Shown: positions 53,054 through 64,000 of the stretch, piece after piece
Layout of the letters: each line of letters opens with the position of its first letter
Numbering within the stretch: the first letter of the stretch is position 1
Origin: Trichoplax sp. H2
Taxonomy: Eukaryota > Placozoa > Uniplacotomia > Trichoplacea
Direction of reading: 5' to 3'
Length of the DNA: 64,000 bases
Assembly: GCA_003344405.1 (NCBI GenBank)
Contig: NOWV01000189.1
Span: forward strand, 62,001-126,000
The notes under the pieces: model-generated
Databases searched by the model: none
What the model saw: only the letters and a program-made list of their open reading frames with translations
Told to the model about the DNA's origin: nothing
Position numbers and translations under genes: made by a program

Positions 53054-56000
53054 CTATAGCTGATCGATCTGCCATTTACCCAAGATTGTATCTTTGATTG
53101 CTTCAACATATTGTGCAGGCATCCAATAGAGCCAATAAATAGATAATTCAGTTGGTCCTAATTGTAAACCCTACCACAATAAATCATGCTAGTGTGCTTA
53201 GCTTTCTAACTACGAAATCGAGAATTCACATTTTGAATAACACTATCTACCTTCGTAGATTTCAGCAATCAAATCAATAGCAGAAGGCAAAGGTGTTACT
53301 ACTAACTACCGTACTAAACCGATTGTTCGCTACTATTTACCATGATGTGATAATCTTCATCGCCTTCAATTGGCTCCGACGTGACATTTCTGATGGAAGC
53401 TATCGGCACTTTTTCAGTATGCTCTATAGTGGCAATAAAAACTCTTTCAGTCAGCTATACTAATCATATATTGAAATGATTCAATAGAACAATTCATTCT
53501 TCAAAATTTTTATAACCAGTTACGAGTAATTATAAATTCAGCATATGTATAATCGAATAGTTTTATAACTATAATACACGAGTACATGTATGCAGTACAT
53601 AAGTAATACGTATCAAGTTCTTAGATTAGGATAATGGTTCAGTAGCATAATAACCTTTTGTCCCTATCCACAGTTGATTAATGAGCAATTTAAAAGTTAA
53701 TCGAACTTTACTTCCATGTTTGTTATACATTCCTGATATTGGTGTGGATGGTAATGGATCCTGTAAATGAAATCGGTATCACTGGCTCAGTCATTCTTTT
53801 ATTGATATGTGTAGGATTATCATAGCAATATCGACAGTTGGCCCTCTATAACGATCTCATTACTGTATCAACATTTGCACAGCGTTTATACGATCACAAA
53901 ATAATTATTTCATTGAATAGACAAGTATCCACTGTGACATACACTAGAGACACTAAGAAGTAAAGCTCTAGCCTCTGTGACATACGGGCAAAAGTCGGTA
54001 AAATTAGCAAGGCACTACTATATGTTCACTTTTTAATTTACGTAACATTATAGAATAAAATTTTAATTCATTAATATCTAAATAAGGAGTTAACGATCGG
54101 AACGTAATAGAACATTATGCATAGATTGCTATTTTAATTTATTACTGATATCTAAATAAAGCTCTTGACAATCAGAACGTTATAGAATATTATAGATTTC
54201 TATTTTAATTTATTAATGATGATATCTTAATAAGGTAATTGATGATCAGAGCGGTAGAGGTTCCTCTACCTGTTTACTCTCTATTTACAACCAGTTTATA
54301 TTGTAAGTTAAATCGTCGTTTTACTACAACATATTCACTAATGCGCCATTGTAGTACTTAGCAATAACAACTCAATATAGCGATTGAGTGATCTATTAAC
54401 GACGTAAGCAAATTCTCTAGTTACTACAGCACAACATGCTCACTTTTGCACTATGATACTATTTGTTAACGATAACTCAATATGATAATTAATTAATGGA
54501 AGACTAAACGGCTACGCAAGTTAAATCGTTAGTCACCACAACATATTCACTTCCGTGCCATTATCGAATTCAGCCATGATAATTTAGTAAGACCACTGAC
54601 GATCAGAACGCTAAAAGCCTTTAACCAAAACTAATGTGTAACTTACCCGCCTACGCTTATCACCAGGTGAGATACCTTCCGGCTTGCCTTTATCTAAAAT
54701 TTTCTTATGTTGCTACAGTCACAAGGAAGGAAGAAAGGACAGAAAACTATAATTATAATTTGCACCAGTTAATCTGATTAACCAATACTTCAAGGTCTTA
54801 ATCATAAATGTATAATGCGATAGTATGACTAACTCTTAAAAATATACCTTCTGCTTGCATAAAGGTTCTCTTTTTGGACCTGCAATGTAAAATAAAAAGA
54901 CTAGGTTACGATCAAATTGTGCAATATGAAATTGACCTAATATAGTTGTCGTTAACAGGATTTTGAAGAGTCAAATTACGCATCTGTGATTGTCATCAAA
55001 TCTGACGTAATCAATTTCTATTGACGTTATGAAGCACAAGTCAACCCTAATTAATGTATGCGAATTAAATCGAATAAATTGAATCCTGTAATATAATATA
55101 TTGTAATATCATTGTCCACGTTAACATTCTATTTCGTATCATGAGGCAGAAACTGAAGTTATGCGTTCTAGCTAAATGAATGAATATAAGTATTTATACA
55201 GTAAATAAAGAAAAAGCCATGCATAATCGGATACGGTCAAGACTGACTTTGTCTGATATCATTCCTAGTCAACGACGGACAATAAGCGTTTTATAATATG
55301 CTCGATTTACAGGCGTTGAAAGGTAATCATAAAATGTGTATTTCAAGATCAATCATTCATTTCATTCATGAAACATTGAAGATTCAACGGTAACAAATCA
55401 GCAGATGGAATTCTTGCAGCAAAGATACGATCACTTACTCACCCGTATGGCTAACTAAATCTTTGGGAGTCATAACCACAGGTTTTACGACATCGATGAT
55501 ATCATTCACAGTCGACCCAACCAGCATCATTTTGCTGTTACGAGCCACTTTTAATTCGCGTAGTGTCTTGCTATCTTGTGTTAAACCTTTATACATTAAC
55601 TTTTGCATAGTAGCAGGAATTTCTAAGATTCAAAAAATAAATTTAGACCTAAGTATTGTACAGCAGTACAGAGAAGGCAGACAATGCTGCAGTTTCGTGT
55701 CTGGGGCATGTCTGCATGTCTACATGGGCCTACTGTCTGTTGTTTGCCTTCAACGACATCATTATTACAATATTAAAGTAAATCACAATCGTTCATATGA
55801 AAGTAATATTAATCAATGTAGGTCAGCGTTAAGTACTGTTGGTGACGCAATGCAAAAGTACGATAGGCTATTATCCTACTAGCTTGCAGCTTCCGGTAAT
55901 CATGTCACAATAATGCAGACAAAGATGGACACGTCTAAATTGCAAAAGTTCCAATATAGAAAAAGTAACGAATTGGGTATCTGAAAGGAAACATCCAATT

Positions 56001-56334
56001 CTGTCTGCTCCATCTTGTAATTCTACGATATCACATCTATTTAGTATAATCATCAGAGTCATACCACTAGTTAACAACGTTATTCATTACCAGTTAATTT
56101 TTCCATGTGTTTCTTGACTTGGGCAATAGTTTGATCTAAATTAAATTCCACATCAAAAGTTTTCTTCTTCCATACAACACGAAAAGAAATCATTTCTTGA
56201 CCAGCTGTGGCTTGATCTTTCAACTCTTGTATACTCGCTACCGTCGTTGGCGCATCATCGACTGCAGCACAAGCTCCTTCATTGCAATTACTTCCACCTC
56301 CTCCTGAACCATTACTCTCTTCCATCTTTTCCAT
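53054..56334 (-). CDS. UBFD1: Ubiquitin family domain-containing protein UBFD1
   Basis: Exons in transcript order: 56334-56091, 55622-55443, 54879-54848, 54712-54647, 53760-53655, 53423-53341, 53170-53054. They join to 828 nt (275 aa; human 309). The first ATG in frame (MEKMEESNGSG) is chosen; the frame continues upstream without an ATG. After a Gly/Ala-rich leader, a ubiquitin-like fold spans about 49-122 (FRVVWKKKTFDVEF, then TMQKLMYKGL, SKTLRELKV, SKMMLVGSTVNDI). A short basic linker follows (PKREPLCKQK, QHKKILDKGKPE). The conserved C-terminal domain has SGMYNKHGSKVRLTFKL, QLWIGTK, EPIEGDEDYHIM and QLGPTELSIYWLYW. The ubiquitin-like part ends without a Gly-Gly, so it is not a conjugated modifier. 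The human protein is reported as a polyubiquitin binder linked to NF-kB; the role here is inferred by homology only. All junctions keep phase. Confidence 0.95.
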
Positions 56335-56684
56335 TTCGCTGTAGCGCAACAAAATGCTCCTACCTACTGAATGTCCTATTCCGATCGAGTCGACTTTTAC
56401 CACAACAAATTGGACGGAAATTTCACCTCGCTTTTCTCCGCTATCGTCGATAGCACTAATCAATCAATCCTACCGTATCGGTAACGATTTCAGCTCAATT
56501 CTATGGCGGTCTCCCTGCACTAATACTCCGTCTAAAAGCCAATTGGAGGATGCCAAGAAGAGTGCAAGATCTCAGATTGCGACAGCAACCAGAATTTAAT
56601 TGAAAGATTCTTCTTCCTTCTAATAAGGCGAAAAGCTTTCAAGTGAGCATAACCGTTTTCTATTTGCCATATCATGATTTCAGC

Positions 56685-56812
56685 CGTACAGTACCGTACT
56701 GTACTATACCGTACTATACCGTACAGTACTGTACGGTAAGTGTACACTGTACAGTACTGTATACTGTAGTGTACGAAACTGCTTACTGTACACTGTACAG
56801 TACAGTACTAGA
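56685..56812. repeat. GTAC-palindrome cluster upstream of UBFD1
   Basis: Overlapping CCGTACAGTAC, CAGTACTGTACGGT, TGTACACTGTACAGTACTG and ACTGTACACTGTACAGTACA units. It lies about 350 bp upstream of the UBFD1 start codon and belongs to the same repeat class as 9,928-10,065. Frames at 56,532-56,843 are artefacts of the repeat. Confidence 0.85.
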
Positions 56813-58240
56813 CAGACAGCGCCTACGATGGCTGCTAGGGTAACATTTTCTTTTGAATTAATTTATTAATAAGAATTTATAATTAGAATCACAAATGTAA
56901 ATTAATAGAGATCACGTTCTGAAGTCTGCAGGAGTCCACTCTCCAGTAATTAATATCGCTGACGGCACCACCTCTTGTAATGTGTAACCATAATAGCAGA
57001 AAGGTTAATACTGTAATGGGTATCTCAAGGTGATATAGGAAATACTCGCATTTCCAATATTGATGTGACACATACATACAGCATAGTACTATATGTACAG
57101 TATTATTTATTCGTACCCTTCTCATATGATCAGTAATGACTACATATGGAATTATGCAATATGCATGCTCTGCAGCGAGTAGTAGAACAATTTATTCATG
57201 GACGATTCACCGGTAAAATGACAGCAATTTATTACCATTACTATTAGAATTGAAACAAATGAGTTTCCATTATATTATTCGTCTAATCCTTAGCTTATTC
57301 CTCGCTCCATGTCACATCTTCCATTAATTTAAATTTATAGTACGAATATATCGACAATGGAATTGATTGGCGAGAAATTAGAATTTCAGAAATGATATCG
57401 GCGCATTCCATTTTCATCCTGTATGCAGCACTCCTGTATGTTGATATGTAACTTACACACTAAGAATTGAATAATTTGGACGCACTTGCACTTCATACGT
57501 GCATGTCAAATCAATTTATTCTAAAGCACTGGCATGGACTTCTAAATTTTTCTGCAAAAATTGAATCAGTCCATAGTACTGGATTGAGATGAATATCGCC
57601 TATCGTGCAAACTTTGCAGCGCCCATCGATTGATCTCGATACACTTCAAAAGCAGCACCGTATAATTAGCGAAACACAACTAAACCAGTTATAAGGATCA
57701 TTCGTATTTATTTTTATGTTGTATGAAACAATACCATACACATGAAAATACCAAAATTAGAAATTTGTAATTGGGCCAAGTTATATGATCAAATGAATAC
57801 CTGTAAAATTTACAGAACATCCAGATCGGGTCGAGATTTCGCATTATTGGTGCATTGATATACATTACCGCAACTTTGTAGTGTAAAATAAAAACTGTTA
57901 TATAAAAAATTTGGTATGATATAAAAATAAGAATATCTAATTTCTTCCATCACATTGCACATACATCAGGCATCCAACCATTAATAGCTTTCACATACGT
58001 ACATTCCCTTACTACTTGTGAAAAGAATTTTGTCTTATCCAATCTACTGTACAAATAGTATCAACAAGTCTTTAAAATTAATGTTGTTGAATCATTTTGT
58101 TACTAAATTCCAATTTCGTATAATACAACTAAGACATATATAATATTTAACGTAAAGCAAGCAATCTAAGCCATTAACATGATAATATAATGACATGATA
58201 AAGTTACAGTAACAGAAACACACTCACTGTACAATGAGCG
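56813..58240. other. Intergenic between UBFD1 and the ABCA gene
   Basis: No exon, RNA gene or clear repeat was supported. The minus-strand frame at 56,889-57,125 has no recognisable homology. Confidence 0.4.
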
Positions 58241-58243
58241 GTA

Positions 58244-58249
58244 TTTATT
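58244..58249 (-). terminator. Poly(A) signal of the ABCA gene
   Basis: The minus strand carries AATAAA starting two bases after the stop codon (58,254-58,252). If used, the 3' UTR would be only about 20-30 bases. Seen as a motif; usage inferred. Confidence 0.45.
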
Positions 58250-58251
58250 GC

Positions 58252-61200
58252 TTATGCTATAGGTGCGTCATCAAGTGGTGGCATTTGTTGACGCTGAGTG
58301 CCAGCAAAATTTAAAAAAACATCTTCTAAGGTAGTTTGGCCAACGGAGTAATCCTCTAAATTGAAGGTTCGTTTAGCTTCTTCCATAATCGAGAACACCT
58401 TTGCCCACGATACTCTAGCATCAGATACATAGTAATGAATCAATCCATGATGCTGATCCTTTATCACGGCATTAGGAAAGTTTTCTTCGATATAGGCTTG
58501 AAGACGATTCATAATTTGCTCTTGATCGTGTATAGAATTCGGTTTGTCTCTCCCAACTTTCGCAATAACTGTATAACCTTGTCCAAATTTGCTCTTTAAA
58601 TGTTGAGGACTGCCTAAACACTTAAATTTGCCATTAACCATTATAGCTAATCTTGTACACAGGGCTTCACATTCTTCCATACTGAAAAATATTTTTGGTC
58701 ATAAAAATAACATTACTTATTCCTTTCTACATGATTCATCAAATAGTCTGTAATGCAATCTATGCAAATTTGTAGCTAAAGTAATAAGAGGGTATTTCTT
58801 ACCTATGTGATGTAATGACTATACAACGATTCTCTGCTCTAATTTTGCTAAGAACGTTCCATAAAAATCGGCGAGCAACCGGGTCCATACCAGTAGTGGG
58901 TTCATCTAAAAATATGACCGGTGGATTGCCAACTAAAGCAATTCCTGTGCAAAGCTTACGCTTATTTCCGCCGCTAAAGTAGCAGTTAAAAAGAGGTTAA
59001 TGTTTAAAATTATAGATACCTTAATACTTAAATTTAAATGCATATATTATAATAATATCATTTATTTAATTTTTTTTACCTATATGTCCCGCAAAGTCTA
59101 TCCGCGTATTCTTTCAGGCTTAATTGTGAAATAATTTTTTCTACAACCTGCCGTAACCTGCTTTCAGGTACCCCTCGCAATCGGGCAAACATTGATAATA
59201 GCTCCCTGCCAGTCATCAATTCTATTAATGCATCAAACTGAGGGCAATAACCCATTTGCTGTCGCGCCTATTAGTCAAAGTTATAAAGTAATGTAACAAA
59301 AATTGAAAGTCAGCTTGTTATTCCAGGCGTTTCTAGAATATTATTTCATGTACCTGTCTTAATTGAGTCTTAATGTTAAATCCACTCATCACAGCAGTAC
59401 CGGACGTTATTGATTCATCACCAGTTAACATTTTAAATGTCGTAGTTTTACCAGCTCCATTTACTCCAAGTAATCCAAAGCACTCTCCCAAAGATATGCC
59501 GATAGATAAGTTATTGACAGCTGTAAAAGGTTGAGAGCCGCAAGATTTATACTCCTTGGTAAGCCTGCTAAACAACACAACATCTCTACTATTGTTCCCG
59601 TAGTCTCTTTGTACTTGAGCAGTAGCAGAATTACTTGCTTCATTGACATCAACATCTTCTTCTTCGTCAACACTATAAGTGGTCATAAAGAATTGAAACT
59701 TTATCATCTACCACATATGATTTGATATATCTTAGCTACGATACATGCATAGTCTAATGATGCAAACATATCTACATTTTGGCATAGATCTATCAATCAC
59801 CTTTCATCTTGTCCTTTGCCGGAACAAATTAAAGAATCATATATCCTTCCAAGGATCCCATATTCTAATAAAAATAGTATTACGAGCAGTACTACACCTT
59901 CAATGGCCATGAAAACGGCAAAACGTCCAATACCCGGATCTTCCCATGACAGATAATTCGTTTGATATTTAACTTTTAGAGCTTTGCAACCAAGCTTAGT
60001 TAATTCATTTTTCATGCAAGTAGTAATTGTGATATAATTTACAAACATATCACTTAAACTTTGTCCTAGACAATAATTCGGTAGTACCAAGAAACCCCAT
60101 TTCAAACCATTTGCTGTCGCCATTTGATTTAGTTGTGGGATACTGTATGAGCAAAGCATTTCTAAAATTAGTCTATAATTTTGTTAATAAAATAAGATAA
60201 TAACTTAAAATACCTAAATATGTTGACCGTTATTAGAGTAACTAATCCAGTAATAATGTTGAACATAGTTGTGACGACAAAGCCAGTTGCTGAATTAACG
60301 AATAAGAAGGAAAATAGGTACATCAACGGAATAATAGCCCATCCATAGAGGAAAAGGATTAGGATCACAATTCCTAAGCGATTATCGTCCACGTATGCTT
60401 GCGTGTCAAAAGCTGCAAAAACTACCAAAAGTGCCAAACAAGGGACTAAAAAAATTATGAAAAAGAAAAATGTAAGTAATTTTATAGCGTTATCTGTATT
60501 GAACTGCCACTGCAACTTATCTAATTCAGTTTAAATTCTAAGCCATAACAAAATATTTTAAAAGCAAAACAAACTAACTCATATAGTTAAATAGATCCCA
60601 CACAAACGAAGACAACCAGAAGCATAATGGGTCGACACCACTCACAAACTGGACATGCTTAGCTTTACTGGATCTTTCCTTTATGAGGAAAATGACAAAG
60701 CTTGAAGCTAAAAATGACATGCCGAACATCAAGTTAAACGCTATATTGAATCCGAGGGCATACCTAGAAATATAGAACTGCAGTTAGTTGCATAGTAGCT
60801 AGCACGTACACGTAATTAAGTGAGTATCTTATTAAAGCCAAATAATAATAGCAAAAAATTCGTAAATCCCATTTTCATCGATCCATACTTTTTTATGTTG
60901 GTTAACGTTTCACTTCCGGAAGGTGGAAGAGGATAGTTTGTAGTCGTTATAGTATATCTTTCATTGGTTGTGTTAAATCCGTAAGCAAGTATACAATTTG
61001 TAAGATAATTCACTGTTACACCAATAGAATGGAAGGCTTGATTGTTGAACCATAATTTAATGGCAACTCTATCTGATTGCGATTTTACGTTGTGAAATTC
61101 TGCACCAATCATGTACCGAGAGTTGAACGCTGCCGTCACAACATTAACGCATATGTTAATTATTTGTTAATAATGATCAATGCGAAATGAATAATTATTT

Positions 61201-63753
61201 ACGCAATACAACAATATATTCTATAGTGATTTATTTAAGCTATACTCGTACATCAATGATCGCACTTCAACGTATTCGATACTGTAAGGATATACTAACC
61301 TCCTATGTCTTGCATGCTCTTTTCTAAAGCGAATTTTGTCATGTTTCCATTCATTGTTCCATTAAATCGCATAATATTAACTGGGTAAGTAGAGGTATCA
61401 TTAAACTGATTTGAGTAGGCCTCACTTAGTCGATAAGCTAAAGTATTTGGGTTATCGTCGTAGGCAAAGGGTGCGTAATTCTTACCAAACTGATCGGTTA
61501 CGAGAGACAAAGGAGGTGATCCTCCATTATATGGGATTGTTTTGATAACAATGAGGGCAATCATTGTAAAAATTATGGGCACCAGAAGTTGTGAAATTAT
61601 TGACCATTTGTAACGCTTGGAATGCAACATTCGCTTTGTTAGCATGGCACAAAACTGTTGATACCATAGCTTATACTTTGAATTTGTAATACCAACGGAA
61701 TTGGATGTAAATTCAAGATTGTATCCAAGTTCAGGATTGGAGTCAGTAATCAATGGTTTATTAATAGAAGCATCCTTTACATCTTCTCTTCCACAATCAT
61801 TACTATCTTGTGAAAACCTTTCTTCCTCACCTTGGTGGGAATAATACTTTTCGACAATATCGTTTACTTTAAGAAACACTTCTTCCATAGTAGTAACTGA
61901 CGCTCCAAAACTAGAAATTCCAAGTTCAGTCTGATGCTCTTCAAGTTCACAAAATAATAACTCAAATTTATTAGAACCACTACTTGGTAAAATAAACGAA
62001 AGCTCAGATCCGACGTTATTTTCTAGTGTTGCTCCATCGATACTTTTCGTAACTCTTTCAATAATTTCGTTGACTTTGCAAGTAGCACTTTTTACAATAG
62101 TCATGTGGTAACCAATACCGTACTTTTTCTTCAAAAACAGTGAACTACCACAACATATTACTTTGCCTTTTCCCATAATCGCTATACGATCACCAAGTAG
62201 ATCAGCTTCATCCATAAAATGTGTTGTTAACAAAATTGTTCGATTGGCTTTTTCACGTTGTAAAAGATCCCAAGTAAATCGACGAGCGGATGGATCCATA
62301 CCTGAGGTCGGTTCATCAAGGAGAACAACCTAATCGTAATTTAAGCAAAGATCATTATTTTAAGAGATCATTTATAAAATCCTATCCGCTCAATTTAATC
62401 TACAGTCGCTTTACTAAACTTTTGAATATTTAATATTGAATTGATTATTATTGATGCTACCTTTGAATCCCCAATTAGTGCGATACCAACAGATAATTTT
62501 CTCTTCATTCCACCAGATAAAGAGGAAGAAAAAGTGTATTTCTTATCACCTAATCCAACAGCTTCAATAATTCTATCTATTTCGGCGTTAATTCTGTCTT
62601 TTGGACAGCCTTGATTCATAAATATCCAATGAAATATAAGCAAATCATGTGCTATAAACTATCATTTCGCTATCATAATGGTATCATAGTTACTCTTACC
62701 TTTCAATTTGGCAAAGAACCGTAAATGTTCCTCTACAGTAAGCGTATCAAATAGGATATCGTGCTGTGGACAAAGTCCTAAACTATTTCTAACCCTGTCA
62801 ATATCGCAACATATATCATGTCCATTAACCAGTGCTGACCCTGTAGTAGGAGGAAACATACCACAGAGCATTGACATTAAACTTGTTTTACCAGCACCAT
62901 TATGACCAAGTAACACAGTGATTTGGCCGCTGTACATATTTACGCTAACATCGTTGACAGCTACTTTCTCCTCCGACGATTTACCACAATACTTATTACG
63001 ATTAAATACTTTAAAAATGTTACGAACACTAATACCAGGTTGTAGATCTGTTGGCTCTTTCTCAAAATGTGAATATTGAGAAATTGAAGGCGAATTACTT
63101 AGTAATCGTATTCTTTCTTCGTCAAACTCTATTGGGGTTACACCGAACCAATAACTGCGGGTAAAAGGGAAATACCATTGCTGGGGTACGCCAAATTCTC
63201 CAGGAAAGATTGCTTCAATATAAAAGGCTAATAAGCCATATATGAAAGCATCAAGTAATAGCATGCCAACAATTGATGCTAAAGATAGAGAATCATCAAC
63301 TGAGACGGGGTGAAAGAAATTCGACCATTGCGCACCAACACCCTGTCCTTCTAATTTGCCTATAACCGTAGCTCCTAAAGCCATACCAACATTGGAAAGA
63401 AGAGAAGCTCCAAGCTTTTGATTTATGCTGTACGAACTATAGTAAAACGTAATGAAGAAGAACGGTACATAATTTAAAAACCATAAGATTCCACCAGCTG
63501 CAGCCGCGATGTTGGAGCGATAGAAGAATACACTCACTAAGAAACACCACATAATACTTGTACAACTATACACCATTAGAAATAGGTACAAGACAATCGG
63601 ATTTGTATTATCCAAAATTCTGCCATTGGAAGTAATATTGGTACATAAAAAGAAAGTAATAATCCCCATTGAGATTAAGAAAAAGACAAAGTACTGAACG
63701 AACCATGACAACCAATGCAGCCAATTACTTAAACCCATAATTTTCATCGATTC
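58252..63753 (-). CDS. ABCA3: ABCA-family lipid transporter, C-terminal ~1,480 residues (partial)
   Basis: Full-size ABC-A exporter that moves lipids across or out of membranes. Eleven exons are visible: 63753-62700, 62609-62461, 62329-61300, 61129-60889, 60763-60579, 60520-60214, 60172-59801, 59672-59354, 59267-59080, 58973-58803, 58681-58252, joining to 4,446 nt. The segment begins in the first membrane domain ([14 protein letters not shown]). NBD1 has Walker A GHNGAGKT (62,881-62,910), signature LSGGMKRKL, Walker [14 protein letters not shown] and switch His in [11 protein letters not shown]. Then come an ABCA extracellular loop, membrane domain 2 ([27 protein letters not shown]), and NBD2 with [17 protein letters not shown] formed across an intron, [11 protein letters not shown] and [13 protein letters not shown]. 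Both ATP sites look intact. The 5' exons lie beyond 64,000. The class is certain; ABCA3-like is the best subfamily guess. Confidence 0.95.
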
Positions 63754-64000
63754 CTGTAGGAATAATAATCAAGAAGTCAATCAAAAAATGTAGGCAATAC
63801 TTGATATTCTAAAGATATTTCTGGTGCTAAATTGAACTAGCAATTTCAGCTGGTATTAAACATTAGAAATATCAACTAGAGTAAGGAGATGGTGTAAAGG
63901 TGTGTCTGTTAATAAATCATTTTAAATTTACAATAACAATTAGATACCTTGATTTATTTCAGTTTCAAATTTAAGCAGATACAAAATACTTTCATTGTTG
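63754..64000 (-). other. ABCA intron sequence at window edge
   Basis: Sequence upstream of the first visible ABCA exon (acceptor CCTACAG|GAATCG). No further exon in a compatible phase could be supported before the window ends. Confidence 0.5.

Overview
The window looks like nuclear DNA of an early-branching animal. It is AT-rich. The genes are split by many short GT-AG introns (one intron is only about 41 bases, one is GC-AG), there are no operons, and gene spacing is roughly 7-8 kb. The best guess is a placozoan (Trichoplax/Hoilungia type); a sponge is the main alternative. This rests on gene content, density and composition, not on a database match. All exon models below were assembled by eye from splice signals, reading phase and remembered protein families.

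Layout: 1-6,600 is gene-poor with small old duplications. 6,628-8,534 (-) is a six-exon CCDC137-like gene. 9,930-10,065 is a cluster of GTAC-centred palindromes. 10,837-12,859 (+) is an eleven-exon NUBP1 gene (cytosolic Fe-S assembly scaffold). 13,300-28,000 is a mosaic of diverged repeat blocks (A-E), each present two or three times, with nested insertions that include an 82-bp hairpin element with an empty-site partner and a piece with a PIF1/Helitron-like helicase remnant. Two genes sit inside this mosaic: an unrecognised cysteine-rich multi-pass membrane protein (19,958-22,728, -) and an OXLD1-like mitochondrial protein (25,589-26,016, -, 5' exon not found). 28,060-32,120 holds degenerate tandem arrays. 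33,633-43,879 (+) is a nine-exon RAB26/RAB37-type GTPase with large introns made largely of decayed tandem repeats. 44,852-45,886 contains two solo-LTR-like elements, each with its own 5-bp target duplication. 46,821-48,724 (-) is TVP23 (Golgi membrane protein). 49,300-50,222 is a ~197-bp tandem array. 50,719-51,303 (+) is an intronless mitochondrial-type cyclophilin. 53,054-56,334 (-) is UBFD1. 58,252 to beyond 63,753 (-) is the C-terminal ~1,480 residues of an ABCA-family lipid transporter whose 5' end lies outside the window.

The genes do not form one pathway. They are housekeeping functions: Fe-S assembly, Golgi and vesicle traffic, lipid export, protein folding, ubiquitin-related, nucleolar. 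What links them is genome history: most of their human counterparts map to 16p13/16p12 and 17q24-q25, so the window probably preserves an ancestral animal linkage group. No previously undescribed multi-gene system was seen. The most novel items are the unrecognised membrane protein, the paired solo LTRs, the empty-site-proven hairpin element and the repeated pattern of local tandem duplication in non-coding DNA.
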